Under the pieces are notes generated by a model. The model saw only the letters and a program-made list of their open reading frames with translations, did not search any database and was not told the DNA's origin. From BOKV01 sp049289295 (lineage in GTDB: Bacteria; Pseudomonadota; Alphaproteobacteria; Rhizobiales; Rhizobiaceae), in the NCBI GenBank assembly GCA_049289295.1, contig JBATLL010000075.1, positions 186,001-250,000 on the forward strand: a stretch of DNA of 64,000 nucleotides, given 5' to 3'. Positions 17,216 through 25,289 of this stretch are shown in pieces. Position numbers and translations under genes: made by a program. Each line of letters starts with the position of its first letter. Within the stretch, counting starts at the first letter, position 1.

Positions 17216-18444
17216 GGGGCGGCAGGATGGAGCCTCTTGCCAGAACAGATGCAGTGCTCGCGGATGGGCTTGCGCGCAAAGAGCCTGTGGCCGTGACGGC
17301 TGCGCAAGGCAAGCTCGCAGTCAAGGTACTTGGCAGCCTGGCGGAGATCGCTTCCCATGAGGCGGACTGGCGGATGCTTGAAGCGGCAACGCCCACGCCT
17401 TGCCTGTTCCAGTCGTTTGACTGGTGCATGAATTTCGCCCGCCATGCGGCAGAACGCAATGAAGAGACCTTCGAGGTATTCGTGGTTTCGCGAGACGGCC
17501 AGCCGGTTGCGATCCTTCCGCTGGCGATCCGGATGAATCAGGGTATCCGTGTCCTTACGGGCATGAGCGAACCCTTCCAGCAATACACCGACATGCTTGT
17601 TTCGCGCTCTGTGTCACCCAGGGCCGCTTTCAAGGCGATGTTGCCGGTCATGCGCAGTCGGGGTGCCGACTATCTTCATTTCGGACAGGTCCGCGCGGAC
17701 AGTGTCCTGGCGCAGGCCATCGAAGGGACTGTGCCGGTTTCTGGCGAGAAGGACGCAGCACCCTATGTGCAATTGTCCGACTGGCCGTCATTTGAAGATT
17801 ATCAAAAATCCATCAATGCCAAAACGCGCAAGAACATGCGCAACGCGCGCAACCGTCTGGAGCGCGATGCGCCCGTCAGCCATGAAGTGGCGCACGAAGG
17901 CGCGGGCCTTGCCGGCGTGATCGACCGTTCCTTTGAAGGACGTGAAGCCTGGCTTGAACGCCAGGGCCTGACCTCGCGGGCCTTCCGCGATACCGGGTTC
18001 GGCGAATTTGTTGCCCGTTTCAAGGACCAGGCTCAAAGCGGTGTCGACACGGTCGCCTTCAGCCTGCGCCACGGTGACAAGCCGATTGCGGACCAGTGGG
18101 GTTTCATCCACAAGGGCCGCTACTATGCCTTCATGGCCGGATGGGATAACGCGCTCGAGGAATCAAGCCCGGGCAAGATGCATCTGGGCTGCATCCTGGA
18201 GGCCTGCCATGCGGAAGGCCTGGATTGTGCCGACTTCATGATCCCCGCAGCCCGCTACAAATTCACCTGGGCCAGGGAGGCGACGCCAGTCCATGATCAT
18301 GTCATGCCGCTGACGTTGCGTGGAACCATCCACAATCGTGTGTGGCTCGATTTCCTGCGGCCTCTAGCCAAGAAGCTCGCCTATGCCATTCCGCCAAAAT
18401 TGCGGGCATGGCTGTTCCGGTTGCTGCTGCCCGCTTCGAACTGA
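17212..18444 (+). CDS. FemAB/CelD-like GNAT acyltransferase
   Basis: A 410-residue protein with the double-GNAT arrangement of the CelD/BcsL (Acetyltransf_6) group. An N-terminal domain holds SFDWCMNFARHAAE and VVSRDGQPVAILPLAIR; a helical link carries NAKTRKNMRNARNRLERD; the C-terminal domain carries ADQWGFIHKGRYYAFMAGWD and SPGKMHLGCILEACHAEGLD. Such proteins transfer acyl or aminoacyl groups in exopolysaccharide or envelope synthesis; the actual substrate is unknown. The ATG at 17212 overlaps the cupin-like gene stop; ATG 17227 is an alternative. The pair looks like an operon of two. Confidence 0.82.
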   Translation: MRGGRMEPLARTDAVLADGLARKEPVAVTAAQGKLAVKVLGSLAEIASHEADWRMLEAATPTPCLFQSFDWCMNFARHAAERNEETFEVFVVSRDGQPVAILPLAIRMNQGIRVLTGMSEPFQQYTDMLVSRSVSPRAAFKAMLPVMRSRGADYLHFGQVRADSVLAQAIEGTVPVSGEKDAAPYVQLSDWPSFEDYQKSINAKTRKNMRNARNRLERDAPVSHEVAHEGAGLAGVIDRSFEGREAWLERQGLTSRAFRDTGFGEFVARFKDQAQSGVDTVAFSLRHGDKPIADQWGFIHKGRYYAFMAGWDNALEESSPGKMHLGCILEACHAEGLDCADFMIPAARYKFTWAREATPVHDHVMPLTLRGTIHNRVWLDFLRPLAKKLAYAIPPKLRAWLFRLLLPASN

Positions 18445-18786
18445 CTGCCATCGCAGCACAAGGCGTGCACAAGGTCTGATCAGGCACGGTTCAATCGCGA
18501 TCGGAAACAGCCCATGACCAGTCATGGGCCATGTCTGGACCATAACTGGACCAGGCAAACTTGACTTTCGCAATGGTTTGGGGTTTATCCGCCCAATCTC
18601 TGCAACGAGATCGAGGCCGACCAGCCGACCGGAACTTTCTTGCAAGGCAATCCGGAGGTCAACACCCGACAGCGCGATGCGCCCTCGGGTGCAAAAACCG
18701 TTTGGCATACCGCTTTTGTTGCAGGCAGCAAGATTGTCCTTGCGGTGGAAACCGAACCGAGTGGAAATTCGGGGAAACAGGTTACG
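18445..18786 (+). other. Intergenic region and leader upstream of ffh
   Basis: It holds a perfect palindrome CCCATGAC-CA-GTCATGGG (18511-18528) without a T run, then the promoter listed at 18561, and an approximately 190-base leader before the ffh ATG. An open frame runs through the leader into ffh but has no conserved features. No separate gene is seen. Confidence 0.4.
18561..18589 (+). promoter_or_regulatory. Probable sigma-70 promoter of ffh
   Basis: TTGACT (18561-18566), 17-base spacer, TTTATC (18584-18589). It leaves a leader of about 190 bases before ffh. Confidence 0.5.
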
Positions 18787-20316
18787 ATGTTTGAATCACT
18801 GTCAGAACGACTGAGCGGCATCTTTGACGGGCTTACCCGTCGTGGTGCGCTTTCCGACAAGGATGTTCAGTCGGCCCTGCGGGAAGTTCGTCGCGCGCTC
18901 ATCGAAGCCGATGTGGCGCTGGATGTGGTGCGGGACTTCACGGACCGCGTTCGCGAACAGGCAGTCGGTGCGGAAGTCGTGAAGTCCGTGACGCCCGGCC
19001 AGATGGTGGTGAAGATCGTCCATGACGAGCTGATCGCCACACTGGGATCGGACGCCCAGCCGATTGACCTCAACGCGCCCGCGCCTGTCGTGATCATGAT
19101 GGTGGGCCTGCAGGGCTCTGGCAAGACGACAACATCGGCCAAGATCGCCAAGCGCCTTGCCGAACGCAATCGTGCCAAGGTCCTGATGGCCTCGCTCGAT
19201 GTGCGCCGGCCGGCAGCTCAGGAGCAGCTTCGCCAGCTTGGCGAGCAGACATCAACGCCAACCCTGCCAATCGTTGCAGGCCAGTCTCCGGTGGAGATTG
19301 CCGGTCGGGCAATGCAGGCGGCAAAACTGGGCGGGTATGATGTCCTTATCCTGGACACAGCGGGCCGTACCCATATCGACGAACCCCTGATGGCGGAGAT
19401 GGCCGACATCAAGGCCAAGTCCAATCCGCATGAAATTCTGCTTGTGGCCGATTCTCTGACCGGTCAGGACGCGGTCAATCTGGCGCAGAACTTCGACAGC
19501 CGCGTTGGCATCACCGGCATTGTGCTGACGCGTATCGATGGAGATGGACGCGGTGGTGCAGCGCTCTCGATGCGGGCAGTCACCGGTAAGCCGATCAAGC
19601 TCATCGGCACCGGCGAGAAGATGGATGCGCTGGAAGATTTCCACCCGGCGCGCATAGCCGACCGAATTCTGGGCATGGGCGACATCGTCTCGCTGGTGGA
19701 AAAGGCGGCGCAGACCATTGATGCGGAAAAGGCCGCAGCCATTGCCAAGCGCATGCAGAAGGGCGAGTTCGATCTGAACGATCTGTCCGAGCAGCTTGTG
19801 CAGATGCAGAATCTGGGCGGCATGGGCGGCATTCTGGGAATGCTGCCTGGCATCGGCAAGATGAAGAGACAGATCGAGGCAGCTGGTCTCGATGACAGCC
19901 TCTTCAAGCGCCAGCAGGCCATCATTTCCTCGATGACCCGTGTTGAGCGTCGCAATCCCAAGATACTCAATGCCAAGCGCAAACAGCGTGTGGCATCTGG
20001 TTCCGGAACGAATGTCCAGGAAATCAACAAGCTGCTGAAGATGCATCTTCAGATGGCCGACATGATGAAGAAGATGGGCCGCCAGAAGGGCGGACTGCTT
20101 GGCAGCATGATGGGCGGTGGCGGCCTGATGGGCAAGATGATGGGCGGCGGCATGCCCGACATGTCCAGGATGGATCCGGCCGAAATGGAACGCATGGCCC
20201 GCGAAATGGGAATGGGCGGCGGCATGCCGAAATTACCGGGCGGATTGCCAAAAGGGCTGCCCGGCGGATTACCGGGCGGTTTGGGCGGCTTGCCCGGATT
20301 TGGCAAGAAGAAGTGA
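18787..20316 (+). CDS. ffh: Signal recognition particle protein Ffh
   Basis: A 509-residue SRP54 GTPase that binds signal sequences and 4.5S RNA and docks on FtsY. The N domain starts MFESLSERLSGIFDGLTRRG; the G domain has GLQGSGKTTTSAKIA, DVRRPAAQEQL, LDTAGRTHID, TRIDGDGRGGAALS. The M domain has GILGMLPGIGKM and RRNPKILNAKRKQRVASGSG (RNA-binding helix-loop-helix). The C-terminus is a long Gly/Met/Pro-rich tail. ATG 18787 is chosen because it matches the conserved N-terminus. First gene of ffh-aroQ-type CM-rpsP-rimM-trmD. Confidence 0.97.
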   Translation: MFESLSERLSGIFDGLTRRGALSDKDVQSALREVRRALIEADVALDVVRDFTDRVREQAVGAEVVKSVTPGQMVVKIVHDELIATLGSDAQPIDLNAPAPVVIMMVGLQGSGKTTTSAKIAKRLAERNRAKVLMASLDVRRPAAQEQLRQLGEQTSTPTLPIVAGQSPVEIAGRAMQAAKLGGYDVLILDTAGRTHIDEPLMAEMADIKAKSNPHEILLVADSLTGQDAVNLAQNFDSRVGITGIVLTRIDGDGRGGAALSMRAVTGKPIKLIGTGEKMDALEDFHPARIADRILGMGDIVSLVEKAAQTIDAEKAAAIAKRMQKGEFDLNDLSEQLVQMQNLGGMGGILGMLPGIGKMKRQIEAAGLDDSLFKRQQAIISSMTRVERRNPKILNAKRKQRVASGSGTNVQEINKLLKMHLQMADMMKKMGRQKGGLLGSMMGGGGLMGKMMGGGMPDMSRMDPAEMERMAREMGMGGGMPKLPGGLPKGLPGGLPGGLGGLPGFGKKK

Positions 20317-20324
20317 GGGGTACC

Positions 20325-20612
20325 ATGGCACCAGACGCAGTGATGGAACTTGGCGGCTACAGGGCTTCGATCGACAATCTCGATGCCGCGCTCATTCACA
20401 TTCTTGCCGAGCGGTTCCGTATCACCAAGGCGGTGGGAGAACTCAAGGCAAGGGCAGATCTACCTCCGGCAGATCCGGAGCGGGAAAAGAGACAGGTCGA
20501 GCGGCTCAGGCGCCTTGCGTCGGAATCGAATCTCGACCCGGATTTTGCGGAGAAACTTCTGAATTTCATTATCAGGGAAGTGATCCGTCATCATGAACAG
20601 GCGCGCAACTGA
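20325..20612 (+). CDS. Chorismate mutase, AroQ type
   Basis: A 95-residue single-domain protein. It keeps the AroQ pattern LGGYRASIDNLDAALIHILAERFRITKAVGELKA followed by a REKRQVERLRRLA helix and the NFIIREVIRHHEQ tail, all-alpha as expected. It converts chorismate to prephenate for Phe/Tyr synthesis. The ATG at 20325 has GAGGGG just upstream; it is separated from the ffh stop by 8 bases and precedes rpsP by 32. Chorismate mutase between ffh and rpsP is a known rhizobial arrangement. Confidence 0.9.
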   Translation: MAPDAVMELGGYRASIDNLDAALIHILAERFRITKAVGELKARADLPPADPEREKRQVERLRRLASESNLDPDFAEKLLNFIIREVIRHHEQARN

Positions 20613-20644
20613 CGCGTCCAACGCCATCAAAGGAGAATTGAAAA

Positions 20645-21061
20645 ATGGCACTCAAACTTCGTCTTGCACGCGGCGGTTCCAAGAAGCGTCCGTTCTATTC
20701 CATCGTGGTTGCCGACGTACGCAGCCCGCGCGATGGTCGTTTCATCGAAAAGCTCGGCACCTACAATCCGATGCTGCCCAAGGAAGGCGATCGCGTCGTG
20801 CTGAATTCCGAACGCGCCCAGCACTGGCTTTCGGTTGGCGCACTGCCGACTGATCGCGTGTCGCGTTTTCTCGATGCGGCCGGCCTGTTGAAGCGTGAAG
20901 CGCGCAGCAACCCGCTCAAGGCCAAGCCAGGCAAGAAGGCGCAGGAGCGTCTTGCCGAAGCAGCAGCCAAGGCCGAGGAAGCTGCAGCAGCGGCTGCTGA
21001 AGCAGCGAAAGCTCCAGCTGAAAGCGAAGCGCCAGCCGAAGCTGAAGCTTCAGCCGAGTGA
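20645..21061 (+). CDS. rpsP: 30S ribosomal protein S16
   Basis: A 138-residue protein. The first about 85 residues are the S16 fold (ALKLRLARGGSKKRPFYSIV, DGRFIEKLGTYNPML); the last about 50 form an Ala/Glu/Lys-rich extension common in alphaproteobacterial S16. GGAG in the leader (20632-20635) is a good RBS. It heads the S16-RimM-TrmD set and is followed by an intercistronic terminator at 21110. Confidence 0.97.
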   Translation: MALKLRLARGGSKKRPFYSIVVADVRSPRDGRFIEKLGTYNPMLPKEGDRVVLNSERAQHWLSVGALPTDRVSRFLDAAGLLKREARSNPLKAKPGKKAQERLAEAAAKAEEAAAAAAEAAKAPAESEAPAEAEASAE

Positions 21062-21109
21062 ATTACACAAGCCTGACCTGTTGCATGAACGGGGAAACGG
21101 GCTGAAAAG

Positions 21110-21140
21110 AAGGGCAGCGCAGGCGCTGCCCTTATTCTTT
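21110..21140 (+). terminator. Intercistronic terminator between rpsP and rimM
   Basis: AAGGGCAGC (21110-21118), 6-base loop, GCTGCCCTT (21125-21133), then TATTCTTT. Its place between rpsP and rimM suggests partial termination that lowers rimM-trmD expression relative to the ribosomal protein. Confidence 0.85.
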
Positions 21141-21153
21141 GTGGGAAACTGTC

Positions 21154-21708
21154 ATGGTAAAAGATAGCAAGCCCGGTTCTGCATCCGGTACTCAGCCGGG
21201 CACTCTGGTAGTTGCCAGATTCGGTGCACCCCATGGTGTGAAAGGCGAAGTGCGCCTCAAGAGCCATGCGGAAGACCCGTTCTCGGTGAGTGAATTCCGG
21301 ACATTGCGAATGGCGGATGGGCGCGCGGTGGAGATCAAGTCCCTGCGCCCGCAAGGGCACATGCTGATTGCCACGGTAGCAGGCGTTACGTCACGCGAGC
21401 AGGCTGAGGCGCTCAATGGAATAGACCTGATCATCAACCGCGCGGAATTGCCTGCGCCCGACGATGAGGATGAATATTACCTGAGCGATCTTGTCGGGCT
21501 GGAAGTACGCGAAAATGGCGAAGCCAGCGGGCGCATTGTCGCGGTTCACAATTTCGGTGCCGGTGACTTGCTGGAGATAAGGCCGGTCTCGGGTGCAACC
21601 TACATGCTTGCCTTCACCCGCGCCAATGTTCCCGGCGTGGATATCAGTGCAGGGCATGTGGAGATTTCAAGGCCGCCGGAGATCATTGTTCGAGACGGCG
21701 AGCCATGA
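21154..21708 (+). CDS. rimM: Ribosome maturation factor RimM
   Basis: A 184-residue protein that binds S19 during 30S assembly. It has the VARFGAPHGVKGEVRLKSHAEDP opening and the PRC-barrel second domain (YYLSDLVGLEVRENGEASGRIV). The start at 21154 lies just after the terminator hairpin; an in-frame ATG at 21139 would start inside the hairpin and adds five unlike residues. It overlaps trmD by 4 bases. Confidence 0.96.
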   Translation: MVKDSKPGSASGTQPGTLVVARFGAPHGVKGEVRLKSHAEDPFSVSEFRTLRMADGRAVEIKSLRPQGHMLIATVAGVTSREQAEALNGIDLIINRAELPAPDDEDEYYLSDLVGLEVRENGEASGRIVAVHNFGAGDLLEIRPVSGATYMLAFTRANVPGVDISAGHVEISRPPEIIVRDGEP

Positions 21709-22379
21709 GCTTCAGGGCGAGCGTCATTACCCTTTATCCTGAAATGTTTCCCGGGCCGCTTGGCGTTTCCCTTGCCGGGAAGGCACTCGACGAAGGCGTA
21801 TGGGCGCTGGAGACGGTCGCACTTCGCGACTTCGGCAAAGGTCGCCACCGCAATGTCGATGACACACCCGCTGGGGGAGGTGCTGGAATGGTGCTCAGAC
21901 CTGATGTGCTGGGCGAGGCGATTGACTGCGTTGCGCAGGACAAGCGTCCACGCCTGCTGATGAGCCCGCGCGGAAGGCGGCTGGACCAGGCCATGGTGCG
22001 CGAACTGGCTGCGGCAGAAGGCGTGGTGATCGTTTGCGGGCGGTTTGAAGGGGTGGACGAGCGGGTGATCGAGGGTCGGGACCTGCAGGAAGTCTCGATT
22101 GGCGACTATGTGCTTTCGGGTGGTGAGCCCGCAGCGCTGGTGCTGCTTGATGCAGTGGTGCGCTTGTTGCCGGGTGTCATGGGCAATGATCAGTCCGGCG
22201 ACCATGAAAGCTTCGAGACAGGCATGCTGGAACATCCCCACTATACCCGTCCCGCCGAGTGGGAAGGTCGAACCATTCCCGAGGTCCTTACGTCGGGCGA
22301 TCATGGCAAGGTGGAGAAATGGCGCAGGGCGCAAGCCGAGCAACTGACGAGGAAAAGGCGGCCTGATCTGCTGAAATAG
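21705..22379 (+). CDS. trmD: tRNA (guanine-37-N1)-methyltransferase TrmD
   Basis: A 224-residue SPOUT methyltransferase making m1G37. The trefoil-knot motifs are clear: VIVCGRFEGVDERVIE and EVSIGDYVLSGGEPAALVLLDAVVRLLPGVMG, followed by the linker HPHYTRPAEWEGRTIPEVL that holds the catalytic Asp partner. It ends with the C-terminal helix HGKVEKWRRAQAEQLT. ATGA overlap with rimM. A 385-base gap then separates it from rplS, which has its own promoter. Confidence 0.97.
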   Translation: MSFRASVITLYPEMFPGPLGVSLAGKALDEGVWALETVALRDFGKGRHRNVDDTPAGGGAGMVLRPDVLGEAIDCVAQDKRPRLLMSPRGRRLDQAMVRELAAAEGVVIVCGRFEGVDERVIEGRDLQEVSIGDYVLSGGEPAALVLLDAVVRLLPGVMGNDQSGDHESFETGMLEHPHYTRPAEWEGRTIPEVLTSGDHGKVEKWRRAQAEQLTRKRRPDLLK

Positions 22380-22764
22380 GGTTGGCGCTGAGCGGATGCA
22401 GCACGAAAAGCAGATGTTGCGTGTGCCGTGGCCGGAATCCCTGCCAACCTGTTTTCAACAGGTGCCCCTTCGACAAGAATTGGCAGATACACATGGCGAA
22501 TGGAGCGGATTTTGGCGTGCAGGTCGTTGCCAATTGCGCAGTTTTCCCCTATAGACCCCCCAAATTTCCGACAATCCGGAAACTTTAGAGCAATCGACCG
22601 GGTGAAAAACCATCCGGGGCGGGCATGGCAGGGCTTGCAGAAGCAGGAATTGCCTCGCCAAACCGGTTTTGGTCGCTCTTGCCTTTTGAACAAGAACAAG
22701 GGTGCCACGCAAAGAGCCGCATTCGGCAAAACTGGCGGGCAACGAAAAACAAAGGTAAATGTCG
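22380..22764 (+). other. Intergenic region and long leader of rplS
   Basis: Unusually long for the trmD-rplS junction. It holds a very good promoter (22527-22555), from which a leader of about 200 bases would run before the L19 start. No conserved protein is encoded in it. The leader could carry L19 feedback control; I see no hairpin strong enough to name. Confidence 0.45.
22527..22555 (+). promoter_or_regulatory. Probable sigma-70 promoter of rplS
   Basis: TTGCCA (22527-22532), exact 17-base spacer, TATAGA (22550-22555). One of the best promoter matches in the window; it sits in the gap after trmD and about 210 bases before rplS. Confidence 0.65.
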
Positions 22765-23283
22765 ATGAATATCATCCAGCAGCTCGAAGCCGAACAGGCA
22801 GCGGCCATTGCCGCAAAGCGCACGCTTCCCGATTTCGAACCCGGCGACACCGTTCGCGTGATGGTGCGTGTCACGGAAGGCAATCGTACGCGTGTACAGG
22901 CCTATGAAGGCGTCTGCATTGCCCGCTCGGGCGGTGGCCTGAACGAGAATTTCACCGTGCGCAAGATTTCCTACGGTGAAGGCGTGGAACGCGTGTTCCC
23001 GGTCTTCTCACCAATGGTGGAAGGCGTAGAGGTTGTACGTCGTGGCCGTGTTCGTCGCGCGAAGCTTTATTACCTGCGTGACCGGCGCGGCAAGTCAGCC
23101 CGCATTTCCGAGAACACCGGCGTGCGCGCGAAGAAGCTCAACGAGGCCGATCGCCAGGCAGCAGCAGCCGAAAAGGTCCGCATCGAAGCAGAAAAGATTG
23201 CTGCAGCAGAAGCGCTTGCAGCTGAAAAGGCAGCAGAAGACGCTGCAAATGCAGCCGCTGCGGGTGAAGCAGCCAGCGAATAA
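22765..23283 (+). CDS. rplS: 50S ribosomal protein L19
   Basis: A 172-residue protein. Residues 1 to about 120 are canonical L19 (MNIIQQLEAEQ, FEPGDTVRVMVRVTEGNRTR, YEGVCIARSGGG, YYLRDRRGKSARI); the rest is an Ala/Glu/Lys-rich extension like that of S16. The ATG at 22765 is preferred to the ATG two codons earlier because AAAGG is at a better distance and homologues start MNII. Confidence 0.97.
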   Translation: MNIIQQLEAEQAAAIAAKRTLPDFEPGDTVRVMVRVTEGNRTRVQAYEGVCIARSGGGLNENFTVRKISYGEGVERVFPVFSPMVEGVEVVRRGRVRRAKLYYLRDRRGKSARISENTGVRAKKLNEADRQAAAAEKVRIEAEKIAAAEALAAEKAAEDAANAAAAGEAASE

Positions 23284-23305
23284 TCCTCGGTTTTCCGACA
23301 TGTGG

Positions 23306-23337
23306 CGGCCTGCACCTCGTGCGGGCCGTTTCTGTTT
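23306..23337 (+). terminator. Probable terminator of rplS
   Basis: CGGCCTGCAC (23306-23315) pairs with GTGCGGGCCG (23319-23328; one G-T pair) across a 3-base loop and is followed by TTTCTGTTTCTG. Confidence 0.7.
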
Positions 23338-23469
23338 CTGCTGTCGGGTTCCGCGACGAGCAGGACTTTGCTCATCAGCAGAAACAAGCCTGCCCGCCGC
23401 TTGAATTGTCGGCGTGAATTGTGACAGTCTCGCTCAGGCACCGGAATGGCCCGTGCAAGGAGGTTCACA

Positions 23470-24276
23470 ATGTCTTTTTCGAAGTATCTGATTGGTCTGG
23501 CTGGCGGCGTAGCCCTGGCGCTCGCTGCGGGTTTTGCATCCCAGGCTGCCGACCTGCCTGACCTGGGCGGCAAGAGCGTGGTTGTGGTGACCGAGAACGC
23601 CTATCCGCCCCTGCAGTTCATCGACCCGAAATCCGGCGATCAGATCGGCTGGGAATATGATGCGATGAACGAAATCGCAAAACGCCTCAATTTCAAGGTC
23701 GAGTATCAGAACACCAGCTGGGATGCGATGATCCAGGCGGTTTCCGACGGGCAATACAATGTCGGCATGACCGGAATCACGATCAAGGAGGAGCGCATGG
23801 AGAAAGTCGATTTCTCCGATGCCTACATGCGCTCGGAAATGTTCATGCTGGTGCGTGGCGATGAGGCTCGATTTGCCGATGCAAAGAGTTTTTCAGCGCT
23901 TGAAAGCGGCCTGGTAGGCGCACAGCCGGGAACTACCCCTTTTTATGTTGCCGTCTATGAAGTGCTGGACGGAAACGAGCAGAACCCGCGCATCAAGCTC
24001 TTCGAGACATTCGGTGCAACTGTCCAGGCGCTGAAGGCCGGCGATGTCGACGTCGTCCTCACGGACGGTACGGCTGGCAAGGGCTATGTCGAGGCCTCCA
24101 ATGGCGGCCTCAAGCTGGTCGGCGACGCGCTGGGCACAGAAGATTTCGGTTTCATCTTCACCAAGGGCTCGGACCTGGTGGCGCCGATCAACGCAGCGAT
24201 TGCATCCATGAAGGCAGACGGCACCATCGATGCGCTGAACAAGAAGTGGTTCCTCGACTACAAGTTCGGTGAGTGA
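23470..24276 (+). CDS. Amino-acid ABC transporter substrate-binding protein
   Basis: A 268-residue periplasmic protein of the SBP_bac_3 family. Signal peptide MSFSKYLIGLAGGVALALA to ASQAAD; mature part VVVTENAYPPLQFIDPKSGD, VEYQNTSWDAMIQAVSDGQYNVGMTGITI, and DVVLTDGTAGKGY. The residues that clamp amino acids in this family (aromatic near the N-terminus, TGIT, an Asp in VDVVLTD) are present, but the exact ligand is unknown. AAGGAGG lies 6 bases before the ATG. The permease follows after 97 bases. Confidence 0.9.
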   Translation: MSFSKYLIGLAGGVALALAAGFASQAADLPDLGGKSVVVVTENAYPPLQFIDPKSGDQIGWEYDAMNEIAKRLNFKVEYQNTSWDAMIQAVSDGQYNVGMTGITIKEERMEKVDFSDAYMRSEMFMLVRGDEARFADAKSFSALESGLVGAQPGTTPFYVAVYEVLDGNEQNPRIKLFETFGATVQALKAGDVDVVLTDGTAGKGYVEASNGGLKLVGDALGTEDFGFIFTKGSDLVAPINAAIASMKADGTIDALNKKWFLDYKFGE

Positions 24277-24373
24277 GACGCAGGCAGAAACACGGCAATG
24301 CATCGTTTCGTGGCGTGAGTTCACGAGGCGGTGCCTTGTCGTGCGGACCTGATGACAGCGCCATGATCACCAT

Positions 24374-25216
24374 ATGATTACGGGCGGCAACGACGAGGAA
24401 ACCGAATTTCCCTGGTGGCTGGCTGCCGCAGTTGCTGCGGGTCTGCTGATCGCCGGCGTCATTGCGACGAATGACCTTTACAGCCAGATACTGACGATCG
24501 TTTCCAGGGGCATCGGCATTACCGTCTTCGTCACGCTGACGGCATTCACGCTGGCTTCAGCGATCGGGCTCCTGCTTGCGGTCATGGCTCTGTCGGGGTC
24601 GGTAGTACTGCGTCAGGTATCGCGCTTCTATGTCGAGATCATCCGGGGTGTGCCAATCCTGGTGTTGCTATTCTACATAGCCTTTGTTGCAGCCCCGGCA
24701 TTCGTTGTCGCCTTCAACTGGCTAAGCGGGCCATTGCAGATGGCCGGTCTGGTCAAGGAAATGACAGTGCGCGACTTCCCGCTCTTGTGGCGGGCAGTCA
24801 TGGCGCTCACGGTTGGCTATTCCGCTTTCGTGGCTGAAGTGTTCAGGGCCGGTATCCAGTCGGTCGAGAAAGGTCAGATCGAAGCGGCCAAGGCGCTCGG
24901 CCTGTCGCGGTTCCAGCGTTTCCGGCTGATCATCCTGCCACAGGCCGTGCGCACGATCCTCCCGCCGCTGGGAAACGACTTTGTGGCAATGGTGAAGGAT
25001 TCCTCGCTCGTATCGGTGCTTGGCGTGGCGGATCTGACACAGATGGGCAAGGTTTACGCTTCGGGATCATTCCGGTTTTTCGAGACCTACTCCGTCGTCG
25101 CCTACATTTATCTCATACTCACAATTGGCCTTTCGCTGCTGTTGCGCAGGCTTGAGCGGCGCATGAGACGGGCAGATACGTTGCGCGGCAACAGTAGCAG
25201 GCCTTTTCCCAACTGA
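24374..25216 (+). CDS. Amino-acid ABC transporter permease (HisM/GlnP family)
   Basis: A 280-residue inner-membrane permease with about six helices. It has VEIIRGVPILVLLFYIAF and the EAA loop EAAKALGLSRFQRFRLIILPQA with VKDSSLVSVLGVADL, all marks of the polar amino-acid permease family. It pairs with the preceding binding protein; a cognate ATPase is absent from this locus (next gene is an L,D-transpeptidase), so a shared ATPase elsewhere is inferred. Confidence 0.92.
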   Translation: MITGGNDEETEFPWWLAAAVAAGLLIAGVIATNDLYSQILTIVSRGIGITVFVTLTAFTLASAIGLLLAVMALSGSVVLRQVSRFYVEIIRGVPILVLLFYIAFVAAPAFVVAFNWLSGPLQMAGLVKEMTVRDFPLLWRAVMALTVGYSAFVAEVFRAGIQSVEKGQIEAAKALGLSRFQRFRLIILPQAVRTILPPLGNDFVAMVKDSSLVSVLGVADLTQMGKVYASGSFRFFETYSVVAYIYLILTIGLSLLLRRLERRMRRADTLRGNSSRPFPN

Positions 25217-25289
25217 AATCCCTGTTAAACTGGAATCAGGGGTTAGAGTCCGAACTTTGCAAGCCGGACGTGAAATTCAGGTGTGAAAC

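Noticed and set aside
18511..18528. CCCATGAC-CA-GTCATGGG palindrome upstream of ffh as a terminator or operator
   Set aside because: No T run follows, and no known regulator site matches; mentioned only within the intergenic entry.
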